A stretch of 64,000 bases of DNA, taken from NCBI GenBank assembly GCA_033980235.1, contig CM067062.1:4856696-4920695 (forward strand), given 5' to 3'. Positions 60,801-64,000 of the stretch are shown in pieces. The position numbers and the translations under genes were made by a program. Each line of letters starts with the position of its first letter. The first letter of the stretch is position 1. Under the pieces are notes generated by a model. The model was not told the origin of the DNA, searched no databases, and saw only the letters and a program-made list of their open reading frames with translations. This DNA is from Diadema setosum. Its lineage: Eukaryota > Echinodermata > Echinoidea > Diadematoida > Diadematidae.

Positions 60801-60815
60801 GCTCACATCGTTTAA
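14005..60815 (+). CDS. ATP7: ATP7-type copper-transporting P1B-ATPase, complete 20-exon gene
   Basis: Cu(I)-exporting P-type ATPase (ATP7A/ATP7B family), expected in the trans-Golgi and plasma membrane, loading cuproenzymes and exporting copper with ATP hydrolysis. Twenty coding segments join in phase to 1,241 residues. Order: HMA1 (MNCELC, C14/C17), acidic Gly-rich linker, HMA2 without CxxC, second linker, HMA3 (C340/C343), HMA4 (C417/C420), TM1-TM4, actuator TGES (693-696), TM5, TM6 with CPC (824-826), phosphorylation site DKTGT (D868), SEHPLG (H911, equivalent to the histidine most often mutated in Wilson disease), GYG (941-943), GNREW (995-999), TGDN (1066-1069), GDGVND (D1113/D1117), TM7 with YN (1177-1178), TM8, 20-residue tail. 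All catalytic residues are present, so it should be active. The tail lacks the dileucine of vertebrate ATP7s. Vertebrates have six HMAs; this has four. Start ATG at 14005 follows an in-frame TAG at 13990. The span given is the locus; exon entries give the coding parts. Confidence 0.96.
15452..15647 (+). CDS. ATP7: ATP7 exon 2: degenerate HMA domain 2
   Basis: Residues 158-222 plus one base. With the end of exon 1 it builds a ferredoxin-like HMA fold: beta strand LIIQVEG, helix around [13 protein letters not shown], strand LSVSSDG, helix [12 protein letters not shown]. The metal loop normally reading GMTCxSC is replaced by [12 protein letters not shown], leaving a single cysteine, so it is unlikely to bind Cu(I) in the usual way. 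Acceptor ACTTAG at 15446-15451 has a weak pyrimidine tract; donor GTGAGA at 15648; phase 1 at the end, matching exon 3 across a 22.3-kb intron. Confidence 0.88.
16373..16536. repeat. Palindromic foldback element with about 75-80-bp arms
   Basis: AGTAAATCTAGTCAACTGGA (left) is mirrored by TCCAGTTGACTAGATTTACT (right); the centre CTTCATCAGGCCGATGAAG is itself a hairpin. Arms differ at a few bases and small indels. No coding capacity. Confidence 0.8.
17708..17885. repeat. MITE-like repeat related to 31130-31306
   Basis: CTGTAAAAACCAGGAAT at one end with GCATGAAATTTT and CATGAAATTTGC inside. The inverse, ATTCCTGGTTTTACA, ends the related copy near 31306, which also carries GCAGCATGAAACTTTC. Confidence 0.5.
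18151..19546. mobile_element. Interspersed element with ATGCCTCCGCC inverted ends and AGGTCA arrays
   Basis: Left end ATTATGCCTCCGCCACGAAG, right end ATTATGGCGGAGGCATCAGT: the GGCGGAGGCAT ends are inverted. A TCCGTACG minisatellite (18200-18287) follows the left end. The body repeats a pattern of about 150 bp, each carrying runs of AGGTCAAAGGTCA (18396-18425, 18548-18577, 18699-18733, 18852-18882, 19167-19202). No transposase. A non-autonomous DNA element is the simplest reading. Confidence 0.7.
20896..20999 (+). repeat. ATT-type microsatellite
   Basis: Interrupted ATT/ATC triplet repeat, giving spurious open frames on both strands. Confidence 0.85.
21601..22005 (+). repeat. Interspersed repeat, copy A
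   Basis: Shares with 41700-42159, in opposite orientation, CACTAGAGTGCATGCTCTAG-like sequence, CTGGTCCAGGGCGAGG, AAATCGGGCGATTTTCAGCA and the ends TAAGGGAGGAGATTATG / TGGCGGAGGTCTGTGCTC. No coding capacity. Confidence 0.7.
24580..24905. repeat. MITE with 66-bp terminal inverted repeats
   Basis: Ends GGCCCGAATTCACGAAGGTG (24580) and CACCTTCGTGAATTCGGGCC (ending 24905) are exact inverses, continuing with minor mismatches for 66 bases. The inside is a second palindrome, GGAATATTTCGTTACGAAAT against ATTTCGTAACGAAATATTCC, filled with variants of CATTTCGTNACGAAATG. Confidence 0.85.
25514..25739. repeat. TTCGCG-type MITE, best copy
   Basis: Perfect 25-bp terminal inverted repeats: TACTGTATAAGCTGTTATTT + TCGCG at 25514 and its exact inverse ending at 25739. 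Many internal TTCGCGAA motifs. Related copies at 41070, 45247, 53201 and probably 43506. Confidence 0.85.
26079..26117 (+). repeat. Poly-T tract
   Basis: About 39 T in a row; could be the tail of an inverted retroelement, but no element is recognisable beside it. Confidence 0.8.
28171..28350 (-). repeat. tRNA-cored palindromic family, partial copy
   Basis: Minus strand carries an A-box-like TGGTCTAGTGG and a B-box GGTTCGAATCC with tRNA spacing, then the tail AATTCAGTGCTTATTTACGT that also forms the arms of the palindrome at 30433-30715. Local flanks (27900-28165) are themselves repeated near 30716-31012. Confidence 0.7.
30433..30715. repeat. Near-perfect palindrome, 135-bp arms, 13-bp spacer
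   Basis: 30433-30567 and 30581-30715 are reverse complements with one mismatch that I can find. The arm equals the tail of the tRNA-cored repeat family; part of the family core (GCCCGACAGC, 30405) lies just left of it. No coding capacity. Confidence 0.9.
33402..33466 (+). repeat. Poly-G / poly-C hairpin tract
   Basis: About 15 G followed 27 bases later by about 23 C. Similar homopolymers at 21324-21348, 29068-29088, 33861-33884 and 63879-63910. Confidence 0.85.
33913..34399. mobile_element. hAT-type MITE with nested insertion
   Basis: Ends CAGGGCTGCCAAC and GTTGGCAGCCCTG are exact inverses and of hAT type, flanked by CCTATAT on both sides (33906-33912, 34400-34406), a likely target duplication. 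A second element sits inside it (33993-34206). No transposase: non-autonomous. Confidence 0.8.
33993..34206. mobile_element. Nested MITE with 27-bp inverted ends
   Basis: ATAGTGGGTGTATCAGCCGA plus CCCCCCT at the left is mirrored exactly at the right (ending 34206). GCC flanks both sides. Internal sequence is G/C-homopolymer-rich with GCGCAC motifs. Confidence 0.8.
35948..36340. repeat. TGTACAGT palindromic MITE, copy 3
   Basis: Left end TTAAAGGGACTGTACAGTAC, right end AACTGTACACACCCTTTAA; inner GAAATGGCTGAGATATCC and its inverse. Same orientation as copy 4, 1.3 kb away. Confidence 0.8.
37269..37680. repeat. TGTACAGT palindromic MITE, copy 4
   Basis: Left end TTAAAGGGACTGTATAGTAC, right end TGTACTGTACAGTCCCTTTA. 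Ends 272 bases before exon 3. Confidence 0.8.
37953..38351 (+). CDS. ATP7: ATP7 exon 3: acidic linker and start of HMA domain 3
   Basis: Residues 223-355 plus one base. The first 110 residues are a Gly/Asp/Glu-rich linker; the end carries [17 protein letters not shown], the metal loop and first helix of HMA3 (C340, C343). Acceptor TGCCAACAG at 37944-37952. Donor GTAAAA at 38352 is chosen because it joins in phase 1 to exon 4 and restores a continuous HMA domain. A stronger-looking GTATGT at 38372 would add seven codons and put exon 4 out of frame (early TGA), so it is a decoy. The following intron (38352-40062) holds one palindromic repeat near 38504. Confidence 0.92.
38504..38670. repeat. 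Small palindromic MITE
   Basis: GTCAGCGCTGACAAGTTGTC and AGTCTCTGACAA at the left are mirrored by TTGTCAGAGACTGACAACTT and GTCAGCGCTGAC at the right, with GTTTCAT/ATGAAAC ends. Confidence 0.8.
40063..40229 (+). CDS. ATP7: ATP7 exon 4: end of HMA domain 3
   Basis: Residues 356-411. Completes HMA3 ([18 protein letters not shown], then [10 protein letters not shown]) and runs into the first strand of HMA4 (LQVI). Acceptor TTTCCTATAG ends at 40062; donor GTAAGG at 40230; ends in phase 0. A member of the tRNA-cored palindromic repeat family starts about 50 bases downstream in the intron. Confidence 0.93.
40280..40500 (+). repeat. tRNA-cored repeat family, copy in intron 4
   Basis: Plus strand: end motif AATTCATTAATTTGAATAA, then GATTAGAACCAGC, A-box-like TGGTAGTCTAGC (about 40363), B box TTGGTTCGAGTCC (about 40411), then the CATGATT-like tail. 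Lies just after the exon 4 donor. Confidence 0.65.
41070..41294. repeat. TTCGCG-type MITE, copy beside exon 5
   Basis: Ends TACTCTATACGCTGTTATTT and AAATAATGGCATATACAGTA, inverted with a few mismatches; internal TTCGCGAA motifs. The right end is 36 bases from exon 5. Confidence 0.8.
41331..41492 (+). CDS. ATP7: ATP7 exon 5: HMA domain 4
   Basis: Residues 412-465. [16 protein letters not shown] is the metal loop and helix of HMA4 (C417, C420), followed by [20 protein letters not shown]. This is the domain nearest the membrane, the counterpart of MBD6 in vertebrates, needed for transport. Acceptor TTTTCCACAG ends at 41330; donor GTACTT at 41493 is weak; phase 0 at both ends. A TTCGCG-type MITE ends only 36 bases before the exon. 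Confidence 0.94.
41700..42159 (-). repeat. Interspersed repeat, copy B
   Basis: Reverse-orientation relative of 21601-22005, sharing CTCGCCCTGGACCAGAAACT, AAATCGCCCGATTTCCC and the end CCTTGGCGGAGGTAA; it carries about 90 extra bases in the middle. Confidence 0.7.
42416..42495 (+). CDS. ATP7: ATP7 exon 6: end of HMA domain 4
   Basis: Residues 466-491 plus two bases. Starts [11 protein letters not shown], the end of HMA4, echoing GFDAEV at the end of HMA3, then a short basic stretch leading to TM1. Acceptor TTTAATGCAG ends at 42415; donor GTAAAG at 42496; an in-frame TAA would be read at the boundary if it were not spliced. Ends in phase 2, matching exon 7. A decayed copy of this exon lies 432 bases downstream (42848-42898). 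Confidence 0.92.
42848..42898 (+). pseudogene. Decayed duplicate of ATP7 exon 6
   Basis: 51 bases match the first 51 bases of exon 6 (42416-42466) with four differences; it reads [17 protein letters not shown] and then TGG TGA (stop). Three of the four differences are synonymous. A TTTTGGTAG precedes it, but there is no donor and a stop follows, so it is not a working alternative exon. Confidence 0.85.
42983..43147. repeat. hAT-like MITE in intron 6
   Basis: Ends CAGGGGCGGATACAG and CTGTGGATCCGCCATTG are imperfect inverses of hAT type; the flanks are TATA-rich, so the target duplication is ambiguous. Confidence 0.6.
43274..43424 (+). CDS. ATP7: ATP7 exon 7: TM1 and TM2
   Basis: Residues 492-542. 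[19 protein letters not shown] and the residues after it form TM1, a His/Ile loop follows, and [14 protein letters not shown] starts TM2. Acceptor TTTGTTTTTAG ends at 43273; one base completes the lysine codon split by intron 6; donor GTAGGA at 43425; phase 0. The intron after it (43425-44517) contains two MITE-like repeats (43506-43641 and 43665-44330) and nothing coding. Confidence 0.93.
43506..43641. repeat. TTCGCG-like MITE, short copy
   Basis: CTGTGAGTAATTTTTCGC at the left and GCGAAAATTTCAACTTTTAC + AG at the right are imperfect inverses, with CGCGTG and CCGCGG inside. Confidence 0.55.
43665..44330. repeat. MITE-like element with CACTAGGTCCC ends
   Basis: CACTAGGTCCCACGTTGCAG at the left is mirrored by CTGCGATGCGGGACCTAGTG at the right (about 30 bp with mismatches). 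The body has GTGACTATT-type sequence and no transposase. Confidence 0.7.
44518..44751 (+). CDS. ATP7: ATP7 exon 8: TM3 and TM4
   Basis: Residues 543-620. Begins [19 protein letters not shown], the platform helix region typical of P1B ATPases, then [17 protein letters not shown] (start of TM3), a KEEES loop and [19 protein letters not shown] (TM4). Acceptor CACCAATGCAG ends at 44517; donor GTAACT at 44752; both phases 0. Confidence 0.95.
45247..45468. repeat. TTCGCG-related MITE in intron 8
   Basis: Ends TACTGTAAGGGTGGATATTT and AAATTTCCACCCTTACAGTA are nearly exact inverses. Confidence 0.8.
45658..45907 (+). CDS. ATP7: ATP7 exon 9: actuator domain with TGES
   Basis: Residues 621-703 plus one base. 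[18 protein letters not shown] followed by [16 protein letters not shown] and the dephosphorylation loop [15 protein letters not shown] (TGES at 693-696). GC-rich compared with its introns. Acceptor GTCACACAG ends at 45657; donor GTAGGT at 45908; ends in phase 1. The intron after it (45908-46612) shows only T-rich sequence. Confidence 0.95.
46613..46737 (+). CDS. ATP7: ATP7 exon 10: end of actuator domain
   Basis: Residues 704-745. [15 protein letters not shown], then [20 protein letters not shown], the conserved run between the TGES loop and TM5. Acceptor GCAACCTAG ends at 46612; two bases complete the split glycine codon; donor GTGAAG at 46738; ends in phase 0. The next intron (46738-47427) has no feature that I recognise. 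Confidence 0.93.
47428..47577 (+). CDS. ATP7: ATP7 exon 11: TM5
   Basis: Residues 746-795. [20 protein letters not shown] leads into TM5 (about 759-780), then a short extracytosolic or lumenal loop. Acceptor TCACTCCCAG ends at 47427; donor GTGAAT at 47578 is weak, but phase 0 and alignment to exon 12 support it. Confidence 0.91.
47790..48006 (+). repeat. Direct repeat, left of exon 12
   Basis: Shares with 48915-49130, in the same orientation, GATCTCAAAA, CATCATCC.GGCAAAT, AAGTTTCTTGGTAGAC and GAGCCC, about 75 percent similar by eye. Confidence 0.7.
48164..48361 (+). CDS. ATP7: ATP7 exon 12: TM6 with the CPC copper site
   Basis: Residues 796-861. Ends the TM5-TM6 loop, then TM6 containing [18 protein letters not shown]824-P825-C826 are intramembrane Cu(I) ligands. 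[20 protein letters not shown] leads to the phosphorylation domain. Acceptor GTCATTTAG ends at 48163; donor GTGAGT at 48362; both phases 0. The exon sits between two diverged direct repeats (about 47790-48006 and 48915-49130). Confidence 0.96.
48915..49130 (+). repeat. Direct repeat, right of exon 12
   Basis: Second copy of the sequence at 47790-48006; together they bracket the CPC exon. Confidence 0.7.
49807..49992 (+). CDS. ATP7: ATP7 exon 13: phosphorylation site DKTGT and SEHPLG
   Basis: Residues 862-923. [15 protein letters not shown] holds the phosphorylated aspartate D868; [17 protein letters not shown] holds E910, H911 and P912, the ATP-positioning motif specific to P1B ATPases. Acceptor CAATGACAG ends at 49806; donor GTAAGA at 49993; both phases 0. 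The intron after it (49993-50986) has a 142-bp palindromic MITE and (ATC)n repeats. Confidence 0.96.
50071..50212. repeat. 142-bp palindromic MITE in intron 13
   Basis: AGGGGGGCATTTCATGAAGC at the left and GCTTCATGAAATGCCCCCCT at the right are exact inverses; the stem continues TTTTGTCCGACAAA with minor changes. Confidence 0.85.
50987..51146 (+). CDS. ATP7: ATP7 exon 14: nucleotide-binding domain, first part
   Basis: Residues 924-976 plus one base. [13 protein letters not shown] supplies the Gly-x-Gly (941, 943) ATP contact; the rest is the variable insertion loop of the N domain, as in vertebrate ATP7s where this part is poorly conserved. Acceptor CTCCGTCCAG ends at 50986; donor GTATGG at 51147; ends in phase 1. 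The next intron has no repeat that I can place. Confidence 0.9.
52020..52184 (+). CDS. ATP7: ATP7 exon 15: nucleotide-binding domain, second part
   Basis: Residues 977-1031 plus one base. [16 protein letters not shown] carries the conserved N996, and [13 protein letters not shown] leads back to the P domain. Acceptor CTCTAACCAG ends at 52019; a second AG at 52024-52025 is in frame and would drop two residues. Donor GTGTGT at 52185; phase 1. The 1.9-kb intron after it has a degenerate tRNA-like repeat, a TTCGCG-type MITE and a G/C hairpin tract. Confidence 0.92.
52580..52720 (+). repeat. Degenerate tRNA-like repeat
   Basis: A-box-like GTGGTATAGTGG and a degenerate B box (TTTCAAATTC) with tRNA-like spacing. 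Probably an old SINE. Confidence 0.4.
53201..53390. repeat. TTCGCG-type MITE, copy in intron 15
   Basis: TGTACGAGCTGAAATTTTCG at the left is mirrored by GAAAATTTCAGCTCGTACA at the right; internal TTCGCGAAATTCGCG. Confidence 0.8.
53848..53885 (+). repeat. G12-C16 hairpin tract
   Basis: A run of G, the 8 bases CCATGATG, then a run of C; would form a very stable stem and is likely to be length-variable. Confidence 0.85.
54068..54210 (+). CDS. ATP7: ATP7 exon 16: P domain with TGDN
   Basis: Residues 1032-1079. [16 protein letters not shown], then [21 protein letters not shown]1066-G1067-D1068-N1069 is the hinge motif of P-type ATPases. Acceptor TTTCTCACAG ends at 54067; donor GTGGGT at 54211; two bases complete the split glycine; ends in phase 0. 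A 3.2-kb intron follows. Confidence 0.95.
54627..54984 (-). repeat. tRNA-cored palindromic family, most complete copy
   Basis: Minus strand has a tRNA-like core (TGGTCTATTTGATAAGACGC, then GGTTTGAATCC) flanked by inverted ends of about 75 bp: CGTATTCAAG...TTCTTCCGTTGAG (left) against CTCGATGGAAGAA...TTGAATGCG (right). Diverged, so old. Confidence 0.7.
54985..57452 (+). other. Rest of ATP7 intron 16
   Basis: (GT)n microsatellite at 55371-55438; an MITE-like end near 56640-56745 related to 20280-20385. No coding sequence seen. Confidence 0.55.
55371..55438 (+). repeat. (GT)n microsatellite
   Basis: About 30 GT units with one interruption (GATTGCGTGC). Produces three spurious His/Thr-rich open frames on the minus strand. 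Confidence 0.9.
57453..57656 (+). CDS. ATP7: ATP7 exon 17: P domain with GDGVND
   Basis: Residues 1080-1147. [14 protein letters not shown], then [14 protein letters not shown] with the Mg-coordinating D1113 and D1117, and [20 protein letters not shown]. Acceptor CTTACACCAG ends at 57452; donor GTGGGT at 57657; both phases 0. A GAT-rich minisatellite starts about 100 bases downstream. Confidence 0.96.
57764..58130 (+). repeat. GAT/GGT triplet minisatellite with higher-order repeat
   Basis: About 365 bp of (GAT)n interrupted by GGT, AGT, GTT and GAG. A block containing TAGTGATGATGG, then TTGATGGTGG, is repeated with offsets of 132 and 141 bases. Spurious Asp-, Met- and His-rich open frames result on both strands. 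Confidence 0.9.
58878..58995 (+). CDS. ATP7: ATP7 exon 18: TM7
   Basis: Residues 1148-1186 plus one base. [20 protein letters not shown] is the amphipathic entry, then [19 protein letters not shown] is TM7 with Y1177-N1178, intramembrane residues conserved in Cu(I) ATPases. Acceptor TTCATGGTAG ends at 58877; donor GTGAGT at 58996; ends in phase 1. A tRNA-derived repeat lies in the next intron (59400-59497). Confidence 0.95.
59400..59497 (-). repeat. tRNA-derived SINE head
   Basis: Minus strand: GGGGCTGCTGTGGCTCAGGG (A-box TGGCTCAGGGG) and TTGGTTCAAGTCC (B box) at tRNA-like spacing, with a long middle as in class II tRNAs. No matching 3' stem, hence SINE and not tRNA. Confidence 0.5.
60099..60201 (+). 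CDS. ATP7: ATP7 exon 19: TM8
   Basis: Residues 1187-1220 plus two bases. [19 protein letters not shown] and [15 protein letters not shown] form the last membrane helix, with the M-x-S copper-contact region of Cu(I) ATPases. The acceptor has a long T tract (60070-60089) ending CCTCAG at 60098; donor GTGAGT at 60202; phase 2 at the end. Confidence 0.94.
60752..60815 (+). CDS. ATP7: ATP7 exon 20: C-terminal tail and stop
   Basis: Residues 1221-1241 and stop TAA at 60813-60815. The tail reads [26 protein letters not shown] is the conserved P1B start of the cytosolic tail; beyond it the vertebrate trafficking signals (dileucine, PDZ-type end) are absent. Acceptor TCTTGGCAG ends at 60751. A possible polyadenylation signal AATAAA is at 60916-60921; I cannot fix the transcript end. 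Confidence 0.93.
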
Positions 60816-62955
60816 AAAGCTGGAAGGAAGAGGATGGGGTGGCTGGTAGCATGGGACCAAAAGGTCGTCAGTGTTGCCATAGTGATAAAGAGAGAGGAAC
60901 TGAGATAGAGAAGAGAATAAAGGGAGAGAGATATAGGAACCAGGTTTGCATGAGGAATGCAAATGCATCCTGCTCTCATGGTAGGTGGAGTCTTACTGGA
61001 TTTCTGAAATGTCTTCAAAGATGAAGATGGAGAAAAAGGGGAAAAAAAATGAGATGATGAATGATAATCATTAAGTACTATCAGTCTCACAAATTTTTTC
61101 AAAGCAAATGTTGATTCATGGTTGTTTGGCACAAACCCAACTCTAGAGTTAATTTCATGCTTAGTACTCTGTGCTGTGGAACATCATAATAGTTCCATCT
61201 AGCGCCTATTTGTACAGTAATAGGGAAGGTTGAGAGAAAGAGAGAGAGAGAGAGAGAGATGGGGGAGGGGATGGAGAGATAGCAAATACAATATCTGAAA
61301 TATGATTAACCATGCATTTATTTAGAATAAGACATACTGACTTTAATCTTCACCTCATTGAGAAATAGAGAAGAAGGTAATAACATGAAGTGCATGCTAA
61401 ACTCTGACATCGAGTAGTGCATTAAATGCATACATGTTGATCTCTTCGAATTTCGATACTGATTGTTCGATACTGATTCTGATCTTTCTCTCTCTCTATC
61501 CCACCCCATTTTAATTAAATAGTCAAATTGTTGTCATTCAGCTTTCTTTAATGTATTCATGGAAAATACCAGCCATTCGTGTATGCAAGTATGTTATAAA
61601 GACTTACGTGTAGTCCCACCTGTAAATATTTTTACATCCTGATCACTGTCAAACGGATATTACCATCTTCTTCTGACACAAAGTGGTACCATTATACTTT
61701 TTCCACCTTTTTCCTTTGCTCTCTGTGTAAGTGGAGAATAAGATATGACTGGAAAATATCAGGACACCACTCTCCTACTGTCTAGATGGATTAGCCCAAA
61801 TCATTATGCAGAGCTGAGGCCATGAAAAACATGACACAAAACATTTTTGCAGAGTGGTTGCAATAATTGCGAGGTACTATCAAAGTTCAGCCTTTTATGC
61901 ATAAGGCAAAAGAAAAAAAAAATAATGGTACATTTGACTGATGGTTCTTGATATTTTGCTTTCAAGATTTTGTTGTCGATACCTAATGAAAACATCCACA
62001 ATACAAGCTATGGTCATTTCTATGTATACTGAGCTGTTGACATGATGAGAATGCTGTATCTGGAATGTATTGCTATTGAGATCAGGAAAGCCCATATTTT
62101 TTTTTTTTCTATTTCGCCAAGAATTGATCTTTGGTGATGCTGTGGTGTGGGTGAAGATGTATAGAAAGCTTCAGCTCTTGTTCTTGCCATTTGCTCAAAC
62201 AGGTTTAAACCTAGACAAACCTACACGTGTTGGATGTCCTCTTCATGATTGTTTATAGTTAATGTTATTAAGTTGAAATTCAGGTTATTCCTTGTGTATG
62301 TTACGTCATTTTGTGTGTATACTATATGCTGATGTATTTATTCTTTGCTGTTCATTCTATGCACCCCAGTGTGATGTATATTTTAACAAACAATTTTACT
62401 CGTTGTACTGCATTAGCGAAATCTACATCTCCGTAGAAATGCTGCTAGCTCTCTATTCAATAATGGTCTCTCGAGCAGAAGCAGTGTTGTGTTTGAATTA
62501 TATAATTAACTCAATTCTACGTTCCAGATAATGAATCTTTTGAAGCAGAACAAGTTATTTGTTAGTTTGATTGTTTTTTTGTTGTTGTTGTTGAAATGCA
62601 ACTGATACTGTAGCTTAATGCATGCACAGTAAACATTGGTCTCTGTATATGGCTTTTGCTTCAGTTGTAGCAAATGAGAGATGTTTGAAAGAAAAGCCGT
62701 TCAGCCATGAAGACTTTGGATCGATGGCTTCACTTTTGATTGAAACCAGAGAGTACTAATCATCTTGGGAGAGGTACATGAGGCAGAAGACTGCCTACCC
62801 AGCAGAGCATATAATTATTTTCAAGAAACAATGTCTAGAGATATATGGCGATTGAGAATGTATTCAACAACCTGCAGAATGCTTGCACGGTTATTCTTTT
62901 AATATGAATATTTAGTGTGATACATTGTTTGGTGTAAACATTCAAGACATTCAAG
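60816..62955 (+). other. 3' UTR and downstream flank of ATP7
   Basis: AATAAA at 60916-60921 is about 100 bases after the stop. An (AG)n microsatellite at 61236-61259. No other gene recognised. Confidence 0.5.
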
Positions 62956-63320
62956 GGCGGTGAGATAGCTCAGTCGGTAGCGCGTCTGCATGCCTCACGA
63001 TCCTAAGGGCCCGGGTTCGAACTCGAGTGTGGACTGAGCAATGTTGTGTGTAAGCATACCGACCCCTCTAGCAAGAGGCAAAACACTCTGTCCCTGGGAT
63101 AGGACATTAAATGGAGGTCCCGTGTATGAGAGAGTCACAACTCATGCACTTAAAAGATCCCGCTTCATTCATTCATCGCAAAGAGCAGGGTGTTTGACCC
63201 GGTGAAGTGGTCCCACCTCACATCCAACTGGACCCCATGGAAGACCAGCACAACATAACTGAATATGAGCTATCCAGCCTTCTTCACAGATGGAAAACAA
63301 ACATACATAAACACAAAGTC
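62956..63320 (+). repeat. tRNA-derived SINE
   Basis: GATAGCTCAGTCGGTAGCGC is a textbook A box and GGGTTCGAACTCG a good B box, 45 bases apart. After the tRNA-like head comes a body with GTGAAGTGGTCCCACCTCAC, ending at a CATACATG microsatellite (63320-63392). The body shows the layout of deuterostome tRNA-SINEs. An intact tRNA is excluded because the 3' side does not pair with GGCGGTG. Confidence 0.75.
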
Positions 63321-63392
63321 CAGAATAATATGTACATACATGCATACATACATACATGCATATGCACATACATACATGCATGCATGCATACA

Positions 63393-63877
63393 AAGTCTGG
63401 TTTAAAGAGGTAACAAAGTCTGGTTAAACAGGTATTATGACTATTAAACCCCTATCCACTCATATGCTTTATCTTCATTGCTGTTTTTATTTGAAATGCA
63501 TGTACCTAGTTACAAGAGTACTGGATCCAAAATTCTGTTTTCAGGTTTCATTCATGTTGGTGCTCTCTTATGATAACTATGTATATTATTTTACCTGATA
63601 GCCAACAATGATATAATGATATAATGCCCTATGAGACTTGATGGAATCATGGATGCGTTACTATTTGTTAAGTATTGTCAACTTATTTTATAGTACATTA
63701 TCTTGTACTCGTAATTTAGTTTTGAATGCCATGTTTTGGTGTTAGTCTCTGAGAGACCGCACAACGCGATTCATATTAGTCAGTGATTGTGTACCAACAG
63801 CACCTGTCAGGGGCCGCGGAACGTTTTTCAGTGTGGGGGGGCTGTGAGACCGGGGGGAGGGGGGTGGCAAGGTCAAG

Positions 63878-63910
<33 letters not shown>

Positions 63911-64000
63911 TTAGACGGGAAGAATCTGAGGGCTGAATCTTTGGGAATTGAAATTCATGAGGGTTGTGATTTTTTTTCGATTTTTTTTTTCGATTTTTTT
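63393..64000. other. Non-coding end of window
   Basis: Nothing coding. CAGGGGCCGCGGAACG at 63808 looks like the start of another interspersed element, followed by a C32 tract at 63879-63910 and T tracts at the very end. Confidence 0.5.

Noticed and set aside
62956..63030. Functional tRNA gene
   Set aside because: A and B boxes are good, but the acceptor and anticodon stems do not pair and a SINE body follows.
63320..63392. CRISPR-like or direct-repeat array
   Set aside because: Simple CATACATG microsatellite in a eukaryotic sequence with no spacers.
1..64000. A new defence, biosynthetic or toxin system
   Set aside because: Apart from ATP7 and dead transposable elements I see no further protein genes, so there is no basis for a multi-gene system.

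Overview
This is a eukaryotic genomic window dominated by one gene: a complete, plus-strand ATP7-type copper-transporting P1B-ATPase spread over 20 coding exons (14005-60815). Joining the exons at canonical GT/AG sites keeps every phase and gives 1,241 residues, close to my recollection of invertebrate ATP7/CUA-1 proteins (about 1,240-1,250) and shorter than vertebrate ATP7A/B. Introns of 0.4-22 kb, heavy microsatellite and homopolymer content, and many palindromic MITE-like and tRNA-derived repeats suggest a marine invertebrate. The PCTCCGCC-type repeat with runs of TCCGTACG (18151-19546) is a kind I associate with echinoderms, hemichordates and amphioxus; the organism call is an impression, not a match.

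Layout. 1-720 and about 3400-5990 are minus-strand remains of two non-LTR retrotransposons (reverse transcriptase; the second also has RNase H). 6000-9300 is gene-poor and holds a 282-bp-arm palindrome. 9300-9670 is CpG-rich with a perfect NRF1-type palindrome and may be the ATP7 promoter and non-coding first exon. 14005-15647 carries exons 1-2 (HMA domain 1 and a cysteine-poor HMA domain 2). A 22.3-kb intron full of repeats follows. 37953-42495 carries exons 3-6 (HMA domains 3 and 4), 43274-48361 exons 7-12 (TM1-TM6, the TGES actuator loop and the CPC metal site), 49807-57656 exons 13-17 (DKTGT, SEHPLG, nucleotide domain, TGDN, GDGVND) and 58878-60815 exons 18-20 (TM7, TM8, short tail). 60816-64000 is 3' flank with a tRNA-derived SINE.

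How it works together: four N-terminal HMA domains (three with a CxxC) would take Cu(I) from an ATOX1-like chaperone, and the ATPase core would move it across a Golgi or plasma membrane. I see no second host protein-coding gene and no operon-like or defence-type system. The most useful new observations are the degenerate HMA2, a decayed copy of exon 6, direct repeats flanking the CPC exon, and a family of palindromic elements with a tRNA-like core.
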